In this document: one piece after another, positions 24,898 to 34,128 of the stretch
How the letters are laid out: each line of letters opens with the position of its first letter
How positions within the stretch are numbered: the stretch's first letter is position 1
From: Actinomycetes bacterium
Lineage (GTDB): Bacteria > Actinomycetota > Acidimicrobiia > Acidimicrobiales > RAAP-2
Reading direction: 5' to 3'
Length of the DNA: 64,000 nt
Assembly (NCBI GenBank): GCA_021778895.1
Contig: JAJYBR010000007.1
Span: 36,774 to 100,773, forward strand
The notes under the pieces: model-generated
What the model was told of the DNA's origin: nothing
The model's input: the letters and a program-made list of their open reading frames with translations, nothing else
The model's database searches: none
Position numbers and translations under genes: made by a program

Positions 24898-25722
24898 TCA
24901 GCCGTCGGCTCGGGCTCCGGCTCCCGTCGTGATGAGCTCGACGGCGCGGGTTGTGTCGTAGTTCGCGATGGGGCCGCACTCGACGAGCGTCCCCAGGTAC
25001 ATCACGGCAATGCGGTCGGCCACGGTGAAGACATCGTTGAGGTTGTGCGAGATCACCAGGACGGCGATCCCGCGGGACGCCAGCCGTGTGATCAGCTCGA
25101 GCACCTGGGCCGTCTGGGTCACACCGAGGGCGGCGGTGGGCTCGTCCATGATCACGAGCTTCGACTCGTGCATGACGGCACGCGCGACGGCGATGGCCTG
25201 GCGCTGGCCACCCGAAAGCGAGCCGACGAGTTGGCGCACCGACCGGACGGTGAACACCGACAACTCGGTGAGCACGCGCCGTGTCTCGAGCTCCATCGTG
25301 ATCTCGTCGAGGGTCAGGCGCTTCGACGCCTCGTGGCCCAGATACATGTTCTGGACGATGTCGAGGTTGTCGCACAGCGCCAGGTCCTGGTACACCGTCG
25401 CGATCCCCAGCTCCTCGGCGGCGCGCGGGGAGTGCAGGCTCACTCGCTGGCCCTCCCAGAAGATCTCGCCGCTGCTAGGCGGGTAGATCCCCGCGATCGC
25501 CTTGATCAGCGTGGACTTGCCCGCGCCGTTGTCTCCGATCAGCGCGGTGACCTGCCCCGCGGGGACGTCGAGGTCGACGTACTTGAGGGCCTCGACAGCG
25601 CCGAAGTGCTTCGAGATCCCCCGCAACTGCAGCAAGGGCGGTGATGACGCGACTTCCGGACCCCCGGGTGGGGTGTCATTCTCCGGCATGGCACGGCCCG
25701 TCGGTCCGGAAGTCGTCGTCAT
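24898..25722 (-). CDS. Sugar ABC transporter ATPase, single-domain FrcA type
   Basis: 274 residues. Walker A GDNGAGKST, signature SLSGGQRQAIAVARA, Walker B KLVIMDEPTAALG and switch histidine VLVISHNLND are all intact. Sugar transporters of the ribose/xylose class usually use a tandem ATPase of about 500 residues; this one has a single domain, as in the fructose transporter FrcBCA, and must work as a homodimer. The first ~28 residues are a poorly conserved Pro/Gly-rich extension, and the ATG at 25686 (MPENDT) is an alternative start. It follows the binding protein gene by 10 bp. Confidence 0.87.
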   Translation of the reverse strand: MTTTSGPTGRAMPENDTPPGGPEVASSPPLLQLRGISKHFGAVEALKYVDLDVPAGQVTALIGDNGAGKSTLIKAIAGIYPPSSGEIFWEGQRVSLHSPRAAEELGIATVYQDLALCDNLDIVQNMYLGHEASKRLTLDEITMELETRRVLTELSVFTVRSVRQLVGSLSGGQRQAIAVARAVMHESKLVIMDEPTAALGVTQTAQVLELITRLASRGIAVLVISHNLNDVFTVADRIAVMYLGTLVECGPIANYDTTRAVELITTGAGARADG

Positions 25723-25732
25723 CTGGCGCTAC

Positions 25733-26962
25733 TTACTTGATGCCGTAGGTGGCGCAGTCCTGCGCGTAGGTCGGCTGGTGCGTCCCGGCCACCGTCGGAG
25801 CCACCTTGGTGCACAGCTGGCTGGCCGTGATCACGCGGTCCTTGATGACCGTCTTCTGGATCTGCGTCGCCGTGACCCACTCCGCGGTCAGCAAGACCGA
25901 GGGAACGTGCTTCAGCGGGTTGATCGTGGCCTGCGGGTCGACCGACACGCCGTTCACCAGTCCCTTGGGAGGACGCACGCCCGCACGCAGGTAGACGGCC
26001 AGTGCCGCCGCTGCCTGGGCCTCGAGCCAGATGGGCTTGTAGACGGTGCCGCACTGGTATCCCGAGATGATGTTCTGGAACCCGGTCAGCGTCGCGTCCT
26101 GACCCGTGAAGGGCATGGACTTGGGCTTGAGACCCTTGCTCTGCAGGTACGTGATGATCGGCGCGGCGTTCTCGTCATTTGGCGTGACCACAGCGTTGAT
26201 GCTGGGGTGCGCGGCGTAGGCGCCCTGGAAGTCGGTCTGGGCAACAGTCGGCGTCCACGTGCCCACGTTCTCGAGGATCGTGTTGGCCGAGCCCGTCTTG
26301 GTGTTGTAACCGGCCTTGTTCAGCACAGCGTCATAGCCCTGCGCGAACAGCGTCGCGTTGTTGTCCGTCGGTGAGCCCTTCATGACGTAGACGACCGGCT
26401 TGGAGATCTTCCACGCCGACAGGCACGCCAGCAGGCCCTTGCCGATGAGTGTCCCGACGGCCACGTTGTTGAAGCTCACGTAGTACGTGCGAGCTCCACC
26501 GAGCGTGAGGCGGTCGTAGTCGATCACCTTGACACCACGCGCCTTCGCGTAGGCCTCAATCACCGCACCGGTGGTGGAGTCCAGGGCGTCGAGCAGGAGG
26601 ACCTTGGCGCCGCGCGCGATGTCCGCCTGTGCGTCGGTGTACTGGGTCGTGTCGCTACCCTGCGCGTTCTGAATGATGAACTGGCTGGGCTTCAGGCCCG
26701 CCATCAGGAATGCCTTCTTCAGATACGGGGCATCAAATTCGGTGTACCGCGTCGAACTCACGGTGTCCGGCAAGATCACCGCGATTGACCCCTTGCCGCG
26801 ATGCGCGATCGCCCGCAGGTACTTCATCGTGGAAAAGCTCGTGTTGAACGTCTTGTCCGACACGGTTGGTGTTCCAGCGGAACTCACCGCAGGCAGCGCG
26901 GCGGCCACAAGACCCCCCACCAACGCTGCGGACGCGAAGAACCGCGCTCGCTTCATATTCAT
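25733..26962 (-). CDS. Sugar-binding protein, XylF-like
   Basis: 409 residues. Signal peptide with a basic start and hydrophobic core ending near SSAG, then a Peripla_BP_4 domain. VKVIDYDRLTLGGARTYYVS and FNNVAVGTLIGKGLL match the D-xylose-binding XylF group; VTPNDENAAPIITYLQSKGL and PFTGQDATLTGFQNI follow the same pattern. Xylose or a similar pentose is the likely ligand, but the binding residues cannot be verified by eye. The start is ATG 26962 or ATG 26956; GGGGAG is three or nine bases away. The gene leads an operon with ATPase, permease and SDR. Confidence 0.85.
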   Translation of the reverse strand: MNMKRARFFASAALVGGLVAAALPAVSSAGTPTVSDKTFNTSFSTMKYLRAIAHRGKGSIAVILPDTVSSTRYTEFDAPYLKKAFLMAGLKPSQFIIQNAQGSDTTQYTDAQADIARGAKVLLLDALDSTTGAVIEAYAKARGVKVIDYDRLTLGGARTYYVSFNNVAVGTLIGKGLLACLSAWKISKPVVYVMKGSPTDNNATLFAQGYDAVLNKAGYNTKTGSANTILENVGTWTPTVAQTDFQGAYAAHPSINAVVTPNDENAAPIITYLQSKGLKPKSMPFTGQDATLTGFQNIISGYQCGTVYKPIWLEAQAAAALAVYLRAGVRPPKGLVNGVSVDPQATINPLKHVPSVLLTAEWVTATQIQKTVIKDRVITASQLCTKVAPTVAGTHQPTYAQDCATYGIK

Positions 26963-26981
26963 AGTCTCCCCAACCCTTCGT

Positions 26982-26997
26982 GGCACCCGGGGGTGCC
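26982..26997 (-). promoter_or_regulatory. Inverted repeat in the leader of the sugar transporter operon
   Basis: GGCACCC-GG-GGGTGCC (7-bp arms, 2-bp centre) lies 20-35 nt before the start codon, downstream of the predicted promoter. It could be a repressor operator or an mRNA hairpin. Confidence 0.4.
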
Positions 26998-27047
26998 CTT
27001 GTCCTTACCACTGCGTAAACGACTCGTGACGAGCCGTCCAGTCGGTG

Positions 27048-27077
27048 AACCTAGCACTCCCCTTGACACGATGTCAC
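27048..27077 (-). promoter_or_regulatory. Predicted promoter of the sugar transporter operon, overlapped by a palindrome
   Basis: Minus strand: -35 GTGACA (27077-27072), 18-bp spacer, -10 TAGGTT (27053-27048) with an upstream TG. The perfect inverted repeat TGACA-CGA-TGTCA (27064-27076) covers the -35 and part of the spacer, where a LacI- or ROK-type repressor could act. The leader would be about 80 nt. Confidence 0.45.
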
Positions 27078-27126
27078 CTGATGCGACCGCCTCCACCGCT
27101 CTGGTTCCCGTCGACGCGACGCTCCT

Positions 27127-27132
27127 TAGCAT
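27127..27132 (+). promoter_or_regulatory. Predicted -10 hexamer TAGCAT for the YyaL gene
   Basis: Six bases before ATG 27139, leaderless spacing. Confidence 0.45.
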
Positions 27133-27138
27133 GAGCCC

Positions 27139-29097
27139 ATGAACCGCTTAGCGGGCTCGGTCTCGTCGTACCTGCGCCAGCACGCCAACAATCCCGTGGA
27201 CTGGTGGCCGTGGGGTCCCGATGCGCTGGCGCGCGCGGTCGAGCTCGACCGGCCGATCCTGCTGTCGATCGGCTACGCGTCGTGCCACTGGTGCCACGTC
27301 ATGGCCGCCGAGTCCTTCGAGGACCCGGCGATTGCCGCGCGGATCAACGAGACCTTCGTGCCCATCAAGGTCGACCGCGAGGAACGACCCGACATCGACG
27401 CCATCTACATCGCCGCCGCCGAGGAGATGATCGGCCGAGCAGGATGGCCCCTCACGATGGTCCTGCTGCCCGATGGGCGTCCCGTCGTGGCGGCGACCTA
27501 TCTTCCCCCCGCCGACCGGCCCCACCAGACCGGACTCCCCCGCCTGGTCGACGCCGTCGCCCGCGCGTGGCGCACCGACCGTGAGGCGCTGGTGGCCTCG
27601 GCGCTGGACATCGACGACGAGGGGACCGGGGCGTCACCGGTCGGCTTCGACACCGACGAACCGGCGCCCACCCAGATGGCCACCCGTCTCGTCGACGGCC
27701 TCCTCGAACGGGCAGACGCGCGCGGAGCACTGGGTCCTGCTCCCCACTTCCCGCGCCCGAGCTACCTGCGCGCGGTACTCGACGCGCCGAGCCCGCCGGC
27801 CCGCGCCTGGGCGCGACAGGTGACGGCCACGTGGGCGTCGACGGCGCTCTACGACCACCTCGAAGGCGGGTTCTTTCGCTACTGCGTCGACGACCAGTGG
27901 CACCAGCCGCACTTCGAGAAGATGCTGTCGGACCAGGCGCTCCTGGCGCGCGCGCTCAGCCTCGCCGCACGCCGCGACCCCGAGCTGCGCTGGTGCGCGG
28001 GCGTCGCGGCGGCGACCCTGGACTTCTGCGAGCGCCATATGCGGGCCCCCGGTGGCGGGTACGTCGCATCCCTCGACGCCGATGCCGGTCACGTCGAGGG
28101 CGCCCACGTCACCTGGACGGCTGCGCAAGCGCGCGACCTGCTCGAGCCAGCGGGCCTCGACGCGGATGCCGCGATCGCGCGCTGGTGCGTCGGCGCGAGC
28201 CCGGCAGCACCCCGGCTCGTGCCGGGGGCCAGCTGGACGACACCGCGGGATCTGCGTCGCGAGCTCGATGCCTTGCGCGCGGGCCGCCGCCTCCGCCCCC
28301 AGCCCGAGACCGACGAGCTGGTGATCCTGGAGTTCAACGCGATGCTGGTGAGCGCACAGCTGGCCAGCGGCGAGCGCTGGCGTCAGCGCCGGGCCCTCGA
28401 GACGCTCGGCGCCCTGCGCCAGCGCCACTGGCGCCAGGGCCGGTGGCGCCGCGCAGTGACGGGTCCGGCGACAGCGACGGGCGCCGATGTCGCGTGGCTG
28501 GTCGACGTCGAGATCGATGCCTTCGAGCTCACGGGATCTGACGAGTGGCTCACGGCCGCGAGCGCCGACGCCGAGTACCTCCTGACCCATCACGGGGTCG
28601 ACCGCCCTCGCGCTGGCCCGTCCGGCGCGTGGCACGGCGTCGTGGCCCTCGCGAGCGACGAGGTTGACGACGCTCCCGCCCGGCCGGCGTCGATCGTCGA
28701 CGGAGCGACGCCCGCGGCGACGTCGGTGGCGGCGCGGGCCCTGGCGCGACTGGGGCTCGCGCGAAGCGACGACGCCGTACTGGAGGCGGCCCGCGGACTG
28801 GTCCGGGCCGTGAGCCCCCTGGCATTGCGGCATCCTCTCGCCTTCCCGGACCTCATCGAGGCCGCCGGCTACGCCTTCGCGGGGATCACCATCGTCGCCC
28901 CGGGGCCGCCGACAGTGCTGAGCGAGCACGTACGATGGTCCGCGATGTCGCGCACCGTCCTGGTCACTGGATCCGGATCGTCGCCCCAGTTGGTCGGGCG
29001 ACGCTCCCCCTGGGCCTACGTCTGTCGCGGGTCACAGTGCTGGCCGCCGGTCGACTCCGTGTCGGGGCTGGAGCGCCAGTTGGCGGTGACGCACTAG
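27139..29097 (+). CDS. yyaL: YyaL-family protein (thioredoxin-like DUF255 plus glycosidase-like domain)
   Basis: 652 residues, normal for the YyaL/spermatogenesis-associated 20 family. The N-terminal domain starts NRLAGSVSSYLRQHANNPVDW, with the CxxC at C49-HW-C52 (ASCHWCHVM) and VDREERPDIDAIY. The remainder is an alpha/alpha-barrel like domain (GGFFRYCVDDQWHQPHFEKM is the conserved centre, split here as two parts). Its function in bacteria is unclear; a thiol-dependent or sugar-related role has been suggested. The stop shares one base with the GTG of the next gene. Confidence 0.88.
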   Translation: MNRLAGSVSSYLRQHANNPVDWWPWGPDALARAVELDRPILLSIGYASCHWCHVMAAESFEDPAIAARINETFVPIKVDREERPDIDAIYIAAAEEMIGRAGWPLTMVLLPDGRPVVAATYLPPADRPHQTGLPRLVDAVARAWRTDREALVASALDIDDEGTGASPVGFDTDEPAPTQMATRLVDGLLERADARGALGPAPHFPRPSYLRAVLDAPSPPARAWARQVTATWASTALYDHLEGGFFRYCVDDQWHQPHFEKMLSDQALLARALSLAARRDPELRWCAGVAAATLDFCERHMRAPGGGYVASLDADAGHVEGAHVTWTAAQARDLLEPAGLDADAAIARWCVGASPAAPRLVPGASWTTPRDLRRELDALRAGRRLRPQPETDELVILEFNAMLVSAQLASGERWRQRRALETLGALRQRHWRQGRWRRAVTGPATATGADVAWLVDVEIDAFELTGSDEWLTAASADAEYLLTHHGVDRPRAGPSGAWHGVVALASDEVDDAPARPASIVDGATPAATSVAARALARLGLARSDDAVLEAARGLVRAVSPLALRHPLAFPDLIEAAGYAFAGITIVAPGPPTVLSEHVRWSAMSRTVLVTGSGSSPQLVGRRSPWAYVCRGSQCWPPVDSVSGLERQLAVTH

Positions 29098-29816
29098 TGC
29101 CCCTGTGGAGCCGCGACCCGGCCGTCCGGGCGATCCGCCGGATGGTCGAACGGATGCCGCAGCGCTCGAGCGTCGACCTGACGCCCTCGTCGACGATGGC
29201 GGCGCTGGTGCTGGGTTCGACCAACGAGTCGACCACCGTCATGGACCTGGCCTCCCAGACCATCGTGCGCTGGCGCATCCCGTGGCCCGAGGGCGTCGAG
29301 ACCGATCTGGTCGCCTTCGACGTCGTCGAGGGCCTCCTGGCTGCCGAGGTCGAGCGCAACGACCTGGCGATGCCCGAGGCCGTCACCCTGGAAGGTCTCC
29401 CGCGACGCCTGGGCTCGTACCGGGGACGCCGCATCCGCCCGTGGCTCGAGCAGGCGGCCACCCCGGCCGACGGCCCCTTGTTCGGCTTTCGCGGCCCGAG
29501 CGCGCCGTACTGGGAGTTCCGCGGCGAGCGCCCCAGCGTCGCCCTGATCGCGGCCGACCGGGGCCCCCAGCTGCTACGCCGCTACGAGGACGGCTCGACC
29601 TGGGTGCGCTTCGGCTGGCTCGGCGATGACGTGTGGCTGGTGTGCGAGGACACGCACGCCATCCGCACGATGGAGGCGACCCGGCGACCCGCCCTCGCTG
29701 GCAAGGATCTCGCGACCTCGCTGGGCTTCCGCCCCGCCTACGTGCTCACGACCCTGACCACGCCGCACGACGGGCACGTCTACAAGAGCTGCACCGGGCT
29801 CCTGCCGCGGGGCTAG
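29097..29816 (+). CDS. Unknown protein downstream of YyaL
   Basis: 239 residues, cytosolic, mixed and mainly beta-like, with many short hydrophobic strands (WVRFGWLGDDVWLVCED) and paired Arg-rich segments. One cysteine in VCEDTH and one near the end (KSCTG). No family recognised. The GTG at 29097 overlaps the yyaL TAG by one base and is used instead of the longer in-frame ORF inside yyaL, which is an overlap shadow. The stop shares CTAG with the convergent gene. Confidence 0.6.
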   Translation: MPLWSRDPAVRAIRRMVERMPQRSSVDLTPSSTMAALVLGSTNESTTVMDLASQTIVRWRIPWPEGVETDLVAFDVVEGLLAAEVERNDLAMPEAVTLEGLPRRLGSYRGRRIRPWLEQAATPADGPLFGFRGPSAPYWEFRGERPSVALIAADRGPQLLRRYEDGSTWVRFGWLGDDVWLVCEDTHAIRTMEATRRPALAGKDLATSLGFRPAYVLTTLTTPHDGHVYKSCTGLLPRG

Positions 29817-30490
29817 GACGCCGTGGGCAGCTTGCCCGACGCCAAGGTCTCGGCCATGGCCCAACCGAAGACCACGAGGCGCTGCCCCTCCTCGGGCCGC
29901 AGGTGCTCGAAGAGCGCCGTCGCGCCATCGGGGATCGAGCCCTTGGCGCTGGCGTAGTCGAGGCAGCCCACGGGGGCGGAGGGTGGCGAGAGCACGAAGG
30001 TGTGGTCGTCGATCCACTTCTCGGCCCCGAAGCGCTTGGCCAGACGGCGGGCCCAGGCACGGTCCTCGCCCGTGGGTCGGTAGCCGGTGCGCGGGACGAC
30101 GTCCTGGAGGCCGTGGAACGCCCGCAACCCGTCGGGTGACGAGAGTCGCGCACCGAGCAGCACGTCCTCGTCGGGGAAGGCCAGCAAGGCTCGCCGGAAC
30201 TGGTCGTGGAGGATCGCCCGCAGCGTCTGGTCGGCCTTGGCGTTGCGATCGATGAGCATGAGCCCCACCAGCAGTGATGGCGTCCCCCCGATGCGCTCGA
30301 GCGTCTCGAAGGAGTAGCCTCGCAGCCGCTCCCCCTCGCGAGCCTGGGTCACCAGGACCCACTCCTCGCGCTGCTTGGACAGGAACCCAATGTCAAAGTT
30401 CGGTTCGCGGTCCACGCAGAGATTCGCCATCTCCTCGAGCTCCGCATCGCTGAGCGCCGTCGTGTCCTTGGTCGTCACCGTTATTGCCAT
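29813..30490 (-). CDS. Unknown protein, possibly GNAT-like fold
   Basis: 225 residues. TALSDAELEEMANLCVDREPN resembles the first helices of an acetyltransferase, followed by strands (EEWVLVTQA, GYSFETLERIGG, SLLVGLMLIDR) and a helix with FRRALLAFPDEDVLLGARL. The typical acetyl-CoA loop is not obvious, so the assignment is tentative. TAAAAT lies eight bases before the ATG and a GAGG also precedes it. Transcribed away from dnaE's end (same strand, 44 bp downstream of the dnaE stop). Confidence 0.55.
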   Translation of the reverse strand: MAITVTTKDTTALSDAELEEMANLCVDREPNFDIGFLSKQREEWVLVTQAREGERLRGYSFETLERIGGTPSLLVGLMLIDRNAKADQTLRAILHDQFRRALLAFPDEDVLLGARLSSPDGLRAFHGLQDVVPRTGYRPTGEDRAWARRLAKRFGAEKWIDDHTFVLSPPSAPVGCLDYASAKGSIPDGATALFEHLRPEEGQRLVVFGWAMAETLASGKLPTAS

Positions 30491-30498
30491 ACCTCGCC

Positions 30499-30504
30499 AT
30501 TTTA
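30499..30504 (-). promoter_or_regulatory. Predicted -10 hexamer TAAAAT
   Basis: Eight bases before ATG 30490, in the 44-bp dnaE-downstream gap. Confidence 0.35.
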
Positions 30505-30534
30505 CGGGACGCGGGACCCCCCTCCGAACGCGAA

Positions 30535-33500
30535 CTACGCGCGGATCACATTGCGACCGAATTCACTGCGTAAATCCGGTACCACACTGGAGATATCGAC
30601 GTTGAATTCGGCACCGAGCTTGAAGGCCTTACCGGTTTCGGCCGTCTCGACGATCACCGGCGAGCTCCCGGGGTAGCGCCGCAGGATGTCTCGCAGCACG
30701 CCGATGGAGTGCGCGTTGAGGTCCTCGGGCCCCAGCGCGAGCCGCAACTGGTTCCCCCCGGGACCCACCGACAGCGGCTGCACGTCCAGGATGTTGAGCC
30801 GGTAGTCGTCGTCGCGGCTGTCGAAACGCCCCTTCACGAGGACCACGCGGTCCTTGTCGAGATAGCCGCTCACTTGCTCGAAGCGACGCGCGGACACGAT
30901 GAGCTCGGTCGAGCCGCTCAGGTCCTCGAGCACCACGCGCGCGTACTGCTGGCCCGCCCGCGTCGTGCGCACCTGGACCTCGGTCAACAGGCCGCCCAGG
31001 GTGACCGTCTTGCCCGAGCCGGCGTACTCCTCGGCGCGCTCGCGCACCTCGGCGAGCGAACCGTCCGTCCGCGCGGCCAGGGCGTCGGCCACCTTGTAGA
31101 GGGGGTGGTCCGAGATGAACGTGCCCAGCATCTCGCGCTCGAACTCCAGCTGGACGGCGGGCTCGAACTCGGTGGACGGGATGGGCAGCTCGGTGCCCTC
31201 CCAGTCGCCACCGCCGTCATCGCCCCCCAAGGCGGCGAACAGCGTCGTGATGCCGAGGGAGAGGTCCTTGCGGCGGCTCAGCGTCGCGTCGGTGATCTCG
31301 TCGATCGCGAGCAGCAGGCCCTGGCGCGGATACCCCAGCGAGTCGAAGGCCCCCGCCTTGATCAGGGATTCCATCGTGCGCCGATTCAGCACGAGCGGGT
31401 CGACGCGCTGGACGAAGTCGTAGATCGACGTGAAGGGCCCGTGGGCCTCGCGCTCGAGGACGATGCGCTCGACCTGGGCTTCGCCGACGTTGCGCACGGC
31501 CGCCATCCCGAACAGGATGCGGTTCGGGTCGGCCAGCGAGGGCGCGTAGTCGGCCCGCGACTCGTTGACGTCGGGCACCCCGACGGTGATCCCCATCTGG
31601 CGCGCCTCGTTGAGGTAGATGGCCGCCTTGTCCTTGTCATCGCGGAACGAGGTCAGCAGTGCCGCCATGTACTCGACCGGGTAGTTGGCCTTGAGCCACG
31701 CGTTCTGGTATCCGATCAGGGCATATCCATAGGCGTGGCTCTTATTGAAGGCGTAGTCGGCGAACGGCTCGATCTTGGCGAAGATGGCATCGCCGAGGTC
31801 GCGGCCGTAGCCCATGCGCTCGGCGCCATCGACGAACTTGGCCTTCTGGGCCTGGATCATCTCGCGGATCTTCTTGGAGCACGCCTTGCGCAGGTCGTCC
31901 GCCTCGGTCATCGAGAAGCCGGCGATGCGCGTCGCCACACGCATGATGTCCTCTTGGTAGATCATCAGCCCGTAGGTCTCGCCGAGGATGTCCGCCAGGT
32001 CCGGATGGTCGAAGCGCACGTCCTGGCGCCGGTTCTTGCGGTCGGCGTAGTCGTTGTGGACGTTCTCGCTCAAGGGGCCCGGCCGGTACAGCGCGTTCAG
32101 AGCCGCGATGTCGTCGAAGCTCGTGGGTGCCAGGCGGCGCATCAGCTGGCGCATCTTGTCGCCCTCGAGCTGGAAGATGCCGATCGAGTTGCCCTGGCGC
32201 AGCATCTCGAACACCTTCTCGTCGTCGAGGGGCACGTGGTCGATGTCGACGCTGGTCCCGTGACGCAGGCGGATGTTATCCAGAGCCCGCTCGATGATGG
32301 CCAGGTTGCGCAAGCCGAGGAAGTCCATCTTCAGCAGGCCGAGCTTCTCGATCGCCGTCGCCTCGTACTGGGTCACGATCGGGGCATCCTCGACGGATCC
32401 ACCGGACCCCGACTTGCGCTGGATCGGGACGTACTCGATCACCGGGTCACGCGTGATCACCACCGCGGCAGCGTGGATCCCGTCCTGGCGGCGCTTGTCG
32501 ACGAAGCCCTTGGCCACGTCGACGACGTGGTGCACCTCGCCGTCGGACTCGTACATCGAGCGCAGGTCGGCGGCCTCGGCGTAGCGGGCCTCGAAGCCGG
32601 CCGTGGGCGTGAAGCAGGCCTCGAGCGGTAGGTCCTGGCCCATCACCAGGGGGGGCATGGCCTTGGCGATCCGGTCGCCCAGCTGGGGCGGGTAGCCGAG
32701 CACGCGCGCCGCGTCACGCACGGCCGCCCGGGCCTTGATCGTCGAGAAGGTGATGATCTGGGCAACGTGGTCGGCCCCGTAGCGCTCGGCCGCGTAGTGG
32801 ATCATGTCGCCGCGGTAGCGCTCGTCGAAGTCCATGTCGATGTCGGGCATCTGTCGGCGGCCCGGGTTCAAGAACCGCTCGAAGATGAGCCCGTAGCGGA
32901 TCGGATCCAGCTCGACAATCCGCAGGCAGTAGGCCACGCAGCACCCGGCGGCCGAACCGCGCCCCGGCCCCACGCGAATCCCCTGGTCACGGGCGTGTCG
33001 GATCAGGTCCCACACGACGAGGAAGTAGTCGGCGAAGCCCATCGACGTGATCACCGACAACTCGTAGTCGAGGCGCTCGCGCACCTCGGGAGTGATCTCG
33101 CCGTAGCGCTCAGCGGCTCCCTGCAGCGATAGTTCGCGCAGGTACCACGCGGCCTGCTCGGCGTGCGTCTCCCCGGGGATGCCGTCGGGGATCGGGTACT
33201 GGGGCAGCGCATCGTTGTCGAAGTCGATCTGCACGTCGGAGCGCTCGGCGATCAACAGCGTGTTGTCACAGGCCTCGGGGACTTCGGCGAAGAGCGCGCG
33301 CATCTCGGCGGCGCTCTTGAGGTAGTGCTCGGTGCTGGCGAAGCGGAAGCGGTCCGGGTCGGCCACGCGTGAACCGGTGCCGATGCACAACAGCGCGTCG
33401 TGCATCTCGGCGTCGGTGGCCCGGACGTAGTGCAGGTCGTTGGTGGCCAGCAGGGGCGCGCCCAGCTCGCGGGCGATGGTGATCAGCTGCGGGTTCGTCC

Positions 33501-34095
33501 GGCGCTGCTCGGCCAGCCCGTGGTCCTGCAGCTCGATGAAGAAGTTCTCCCGCCCGAAGATGTCCTGCAGCCGGCCCGCCAATGCGCGGGCCCGCGCGTA
33601 GTCGCCGTGGACCAGTGCCTGGAGCACCACACCGCCCAGGCAGCCCGAGGTGGCCACCAGCCCCGGGGCGTAGCGCCCGAGGAGTTCCCAGTCGAGCCGG
33701 GGCTTGTAGTAGTAGCCCTCCAGGAACGCCAGGGACGCCAGGTAGCGCAGGTTGCGGTACCCCTCGTTGGAGGTCGCCAGGAGTGTGAGGTGGTGGTAGA
33801 GCTTCTGACCGCCCTCGACGTCCCCGCCCGTGTCATCCAGCCGGCCCCGCCGCGCCGGGCGGTCGAAGCGCGACTCGGCGGCCATATAGGCCTCGAGGCC
33901 CAAGACGGGAGTCACGCCCAGGCGCCGGGCGGCCTGGTAGAACTCGATGACGCCGTACAGGTTGCCGTGGTCGGTGATGCCCACCGCTGTTTGACCGTCG
34001 GCCAGGGCCGCGCGCAGGAGGTCCTCGATGCGGGCAGCACCGTCGAGCATCGAGTACTCGGTGTGGTTATGCAGGTGGACGAAGCCGTCGCCCAT
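30535..34095 (-). CDS. dnaE: DNA polymerase III alpha subunit
   Basis: 1186 residues, DnaE1 type. The PHP domain opens with HLHNHTEYSMLDGA (metal-binding histidines intact). The palm-domain catalytic aspartates are in PDIDMDFDERYRGDMIHY, near residue 416. GPGRGSAAGCCVAYCLRI and YQEDIMRVATRIAGFSM are conserved polymerase segments; helix-hairpin-helix and an OB domain (VTLGGLLTEVQVRTTRAGQ) follow near residue 1000. It is the main replicative polymerase. GGAGG lies upstream of ATG 34095. It is 33 bp downstream of bpa and may be in its operon. Confidence 0.96.
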   Translation of the reverse strand: MGDGFVHLHNHTEYSMLDGAARIEDLLRAALADGQTAVGITDHGNLYGVIEFYQAARRLGVTPVLGLEAYMAAESRFDRPARRGRLDDTGGDVEGGQKLYHHLTLLATSNEGYRNLRYLASLAFLEGYYYKPRLDWELLGRYAPGLVATSGCLGGVVLQALVHGDYARARALAGRLQDIFGRENFFIELQDHGLAEQRRTNPQLITIARELGAPLLATNDLHYVRATDAEMHDALLCIGTGSRVADPDRFRFASTEHYLKSAAEMRALFAEVPEACDNTLLIAERSDVQIDFDNDALPQYPIPDGIPGETHAEQAAWYLRELSLQGAAERYGEITPEVRERLDYELSVITSMGFADYFLVVWDLIRHARDQGIRVGPGRGSAAGCCVAYCLRIVELDPIRYGLIFERFLNPGRRQMPDIDMDFDERYRGDMIHYAAERYGADHVAQIITFSTIKARAAVRDAARVLGYPPQLGDRIAKAMPPLVMGQDLPLEACFTPTAGFEARYAEAADLRSMYESDGEVHHVVDVAKGFVDKRRQDGIHAAAVVITRDPVIEYVPIQRKSGSGGSVEDAPIVTQYEATAIEKLGLLKMDFLGLRNLAIIERALDNIRLRHGTSVDIDHVPLDDEKVFEMLRQGNSIGIFQLEGDKMRQLMRRLAPTSFDDIAALNALYRPGPLSENVHNDYADRKNRRQDVRFDHPDLADILGETYGLMIYQEDIMRVATRIAGFSMTEADDLRKACSKKIREMIQAQKAKFVDGAERMGYGRDLGDAIFAKIEPFADYAFNKSHAYGYALIGYQNAWLKANYPVEYMAALLTSFRDDKDKAAIYLNEARQMGITVGVPDVNESRADYAPSLADPNRILFGMAAVRNVGEAQVERIVLEREAHGPFTSIYDFVQRVDPLVLNRRTMESLIKAGAFDSLGYPRQGLLLAIDEITDATLSRRKDLSLGITTLFAALGGDDGGGDWEGTELPIPSTEFEPAVQLEFEREMLGTFISDHPLYKVADALAARTDGSLAEVRERAEEYAGSGKTVTLGGLLTEVQVRTTRAGQQYARVVLEDLSGSTELIVSARRFEQVSGYLDKDRVVLVKGRFDSRDDDYRLNILDVQPLSVGPGGNQLRLALGPEDLNAHSIGVLRDILRRYPGSSPVIVETAETGKAFKLGAEFNVDISSVVPDLRSEFGRNVIRA

Positions 34096-34128
34096 GGCCG
34101 ATCAGACCTCCTTCGCGGCCGGCGACGC

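Noticed and set aside
30709..32631. 640-codon plus-strand ORF inside dnaE
   Set aside because: Antisense shadow of DNA polymerase III alpha; no domain, start signal or composition like a real protein.
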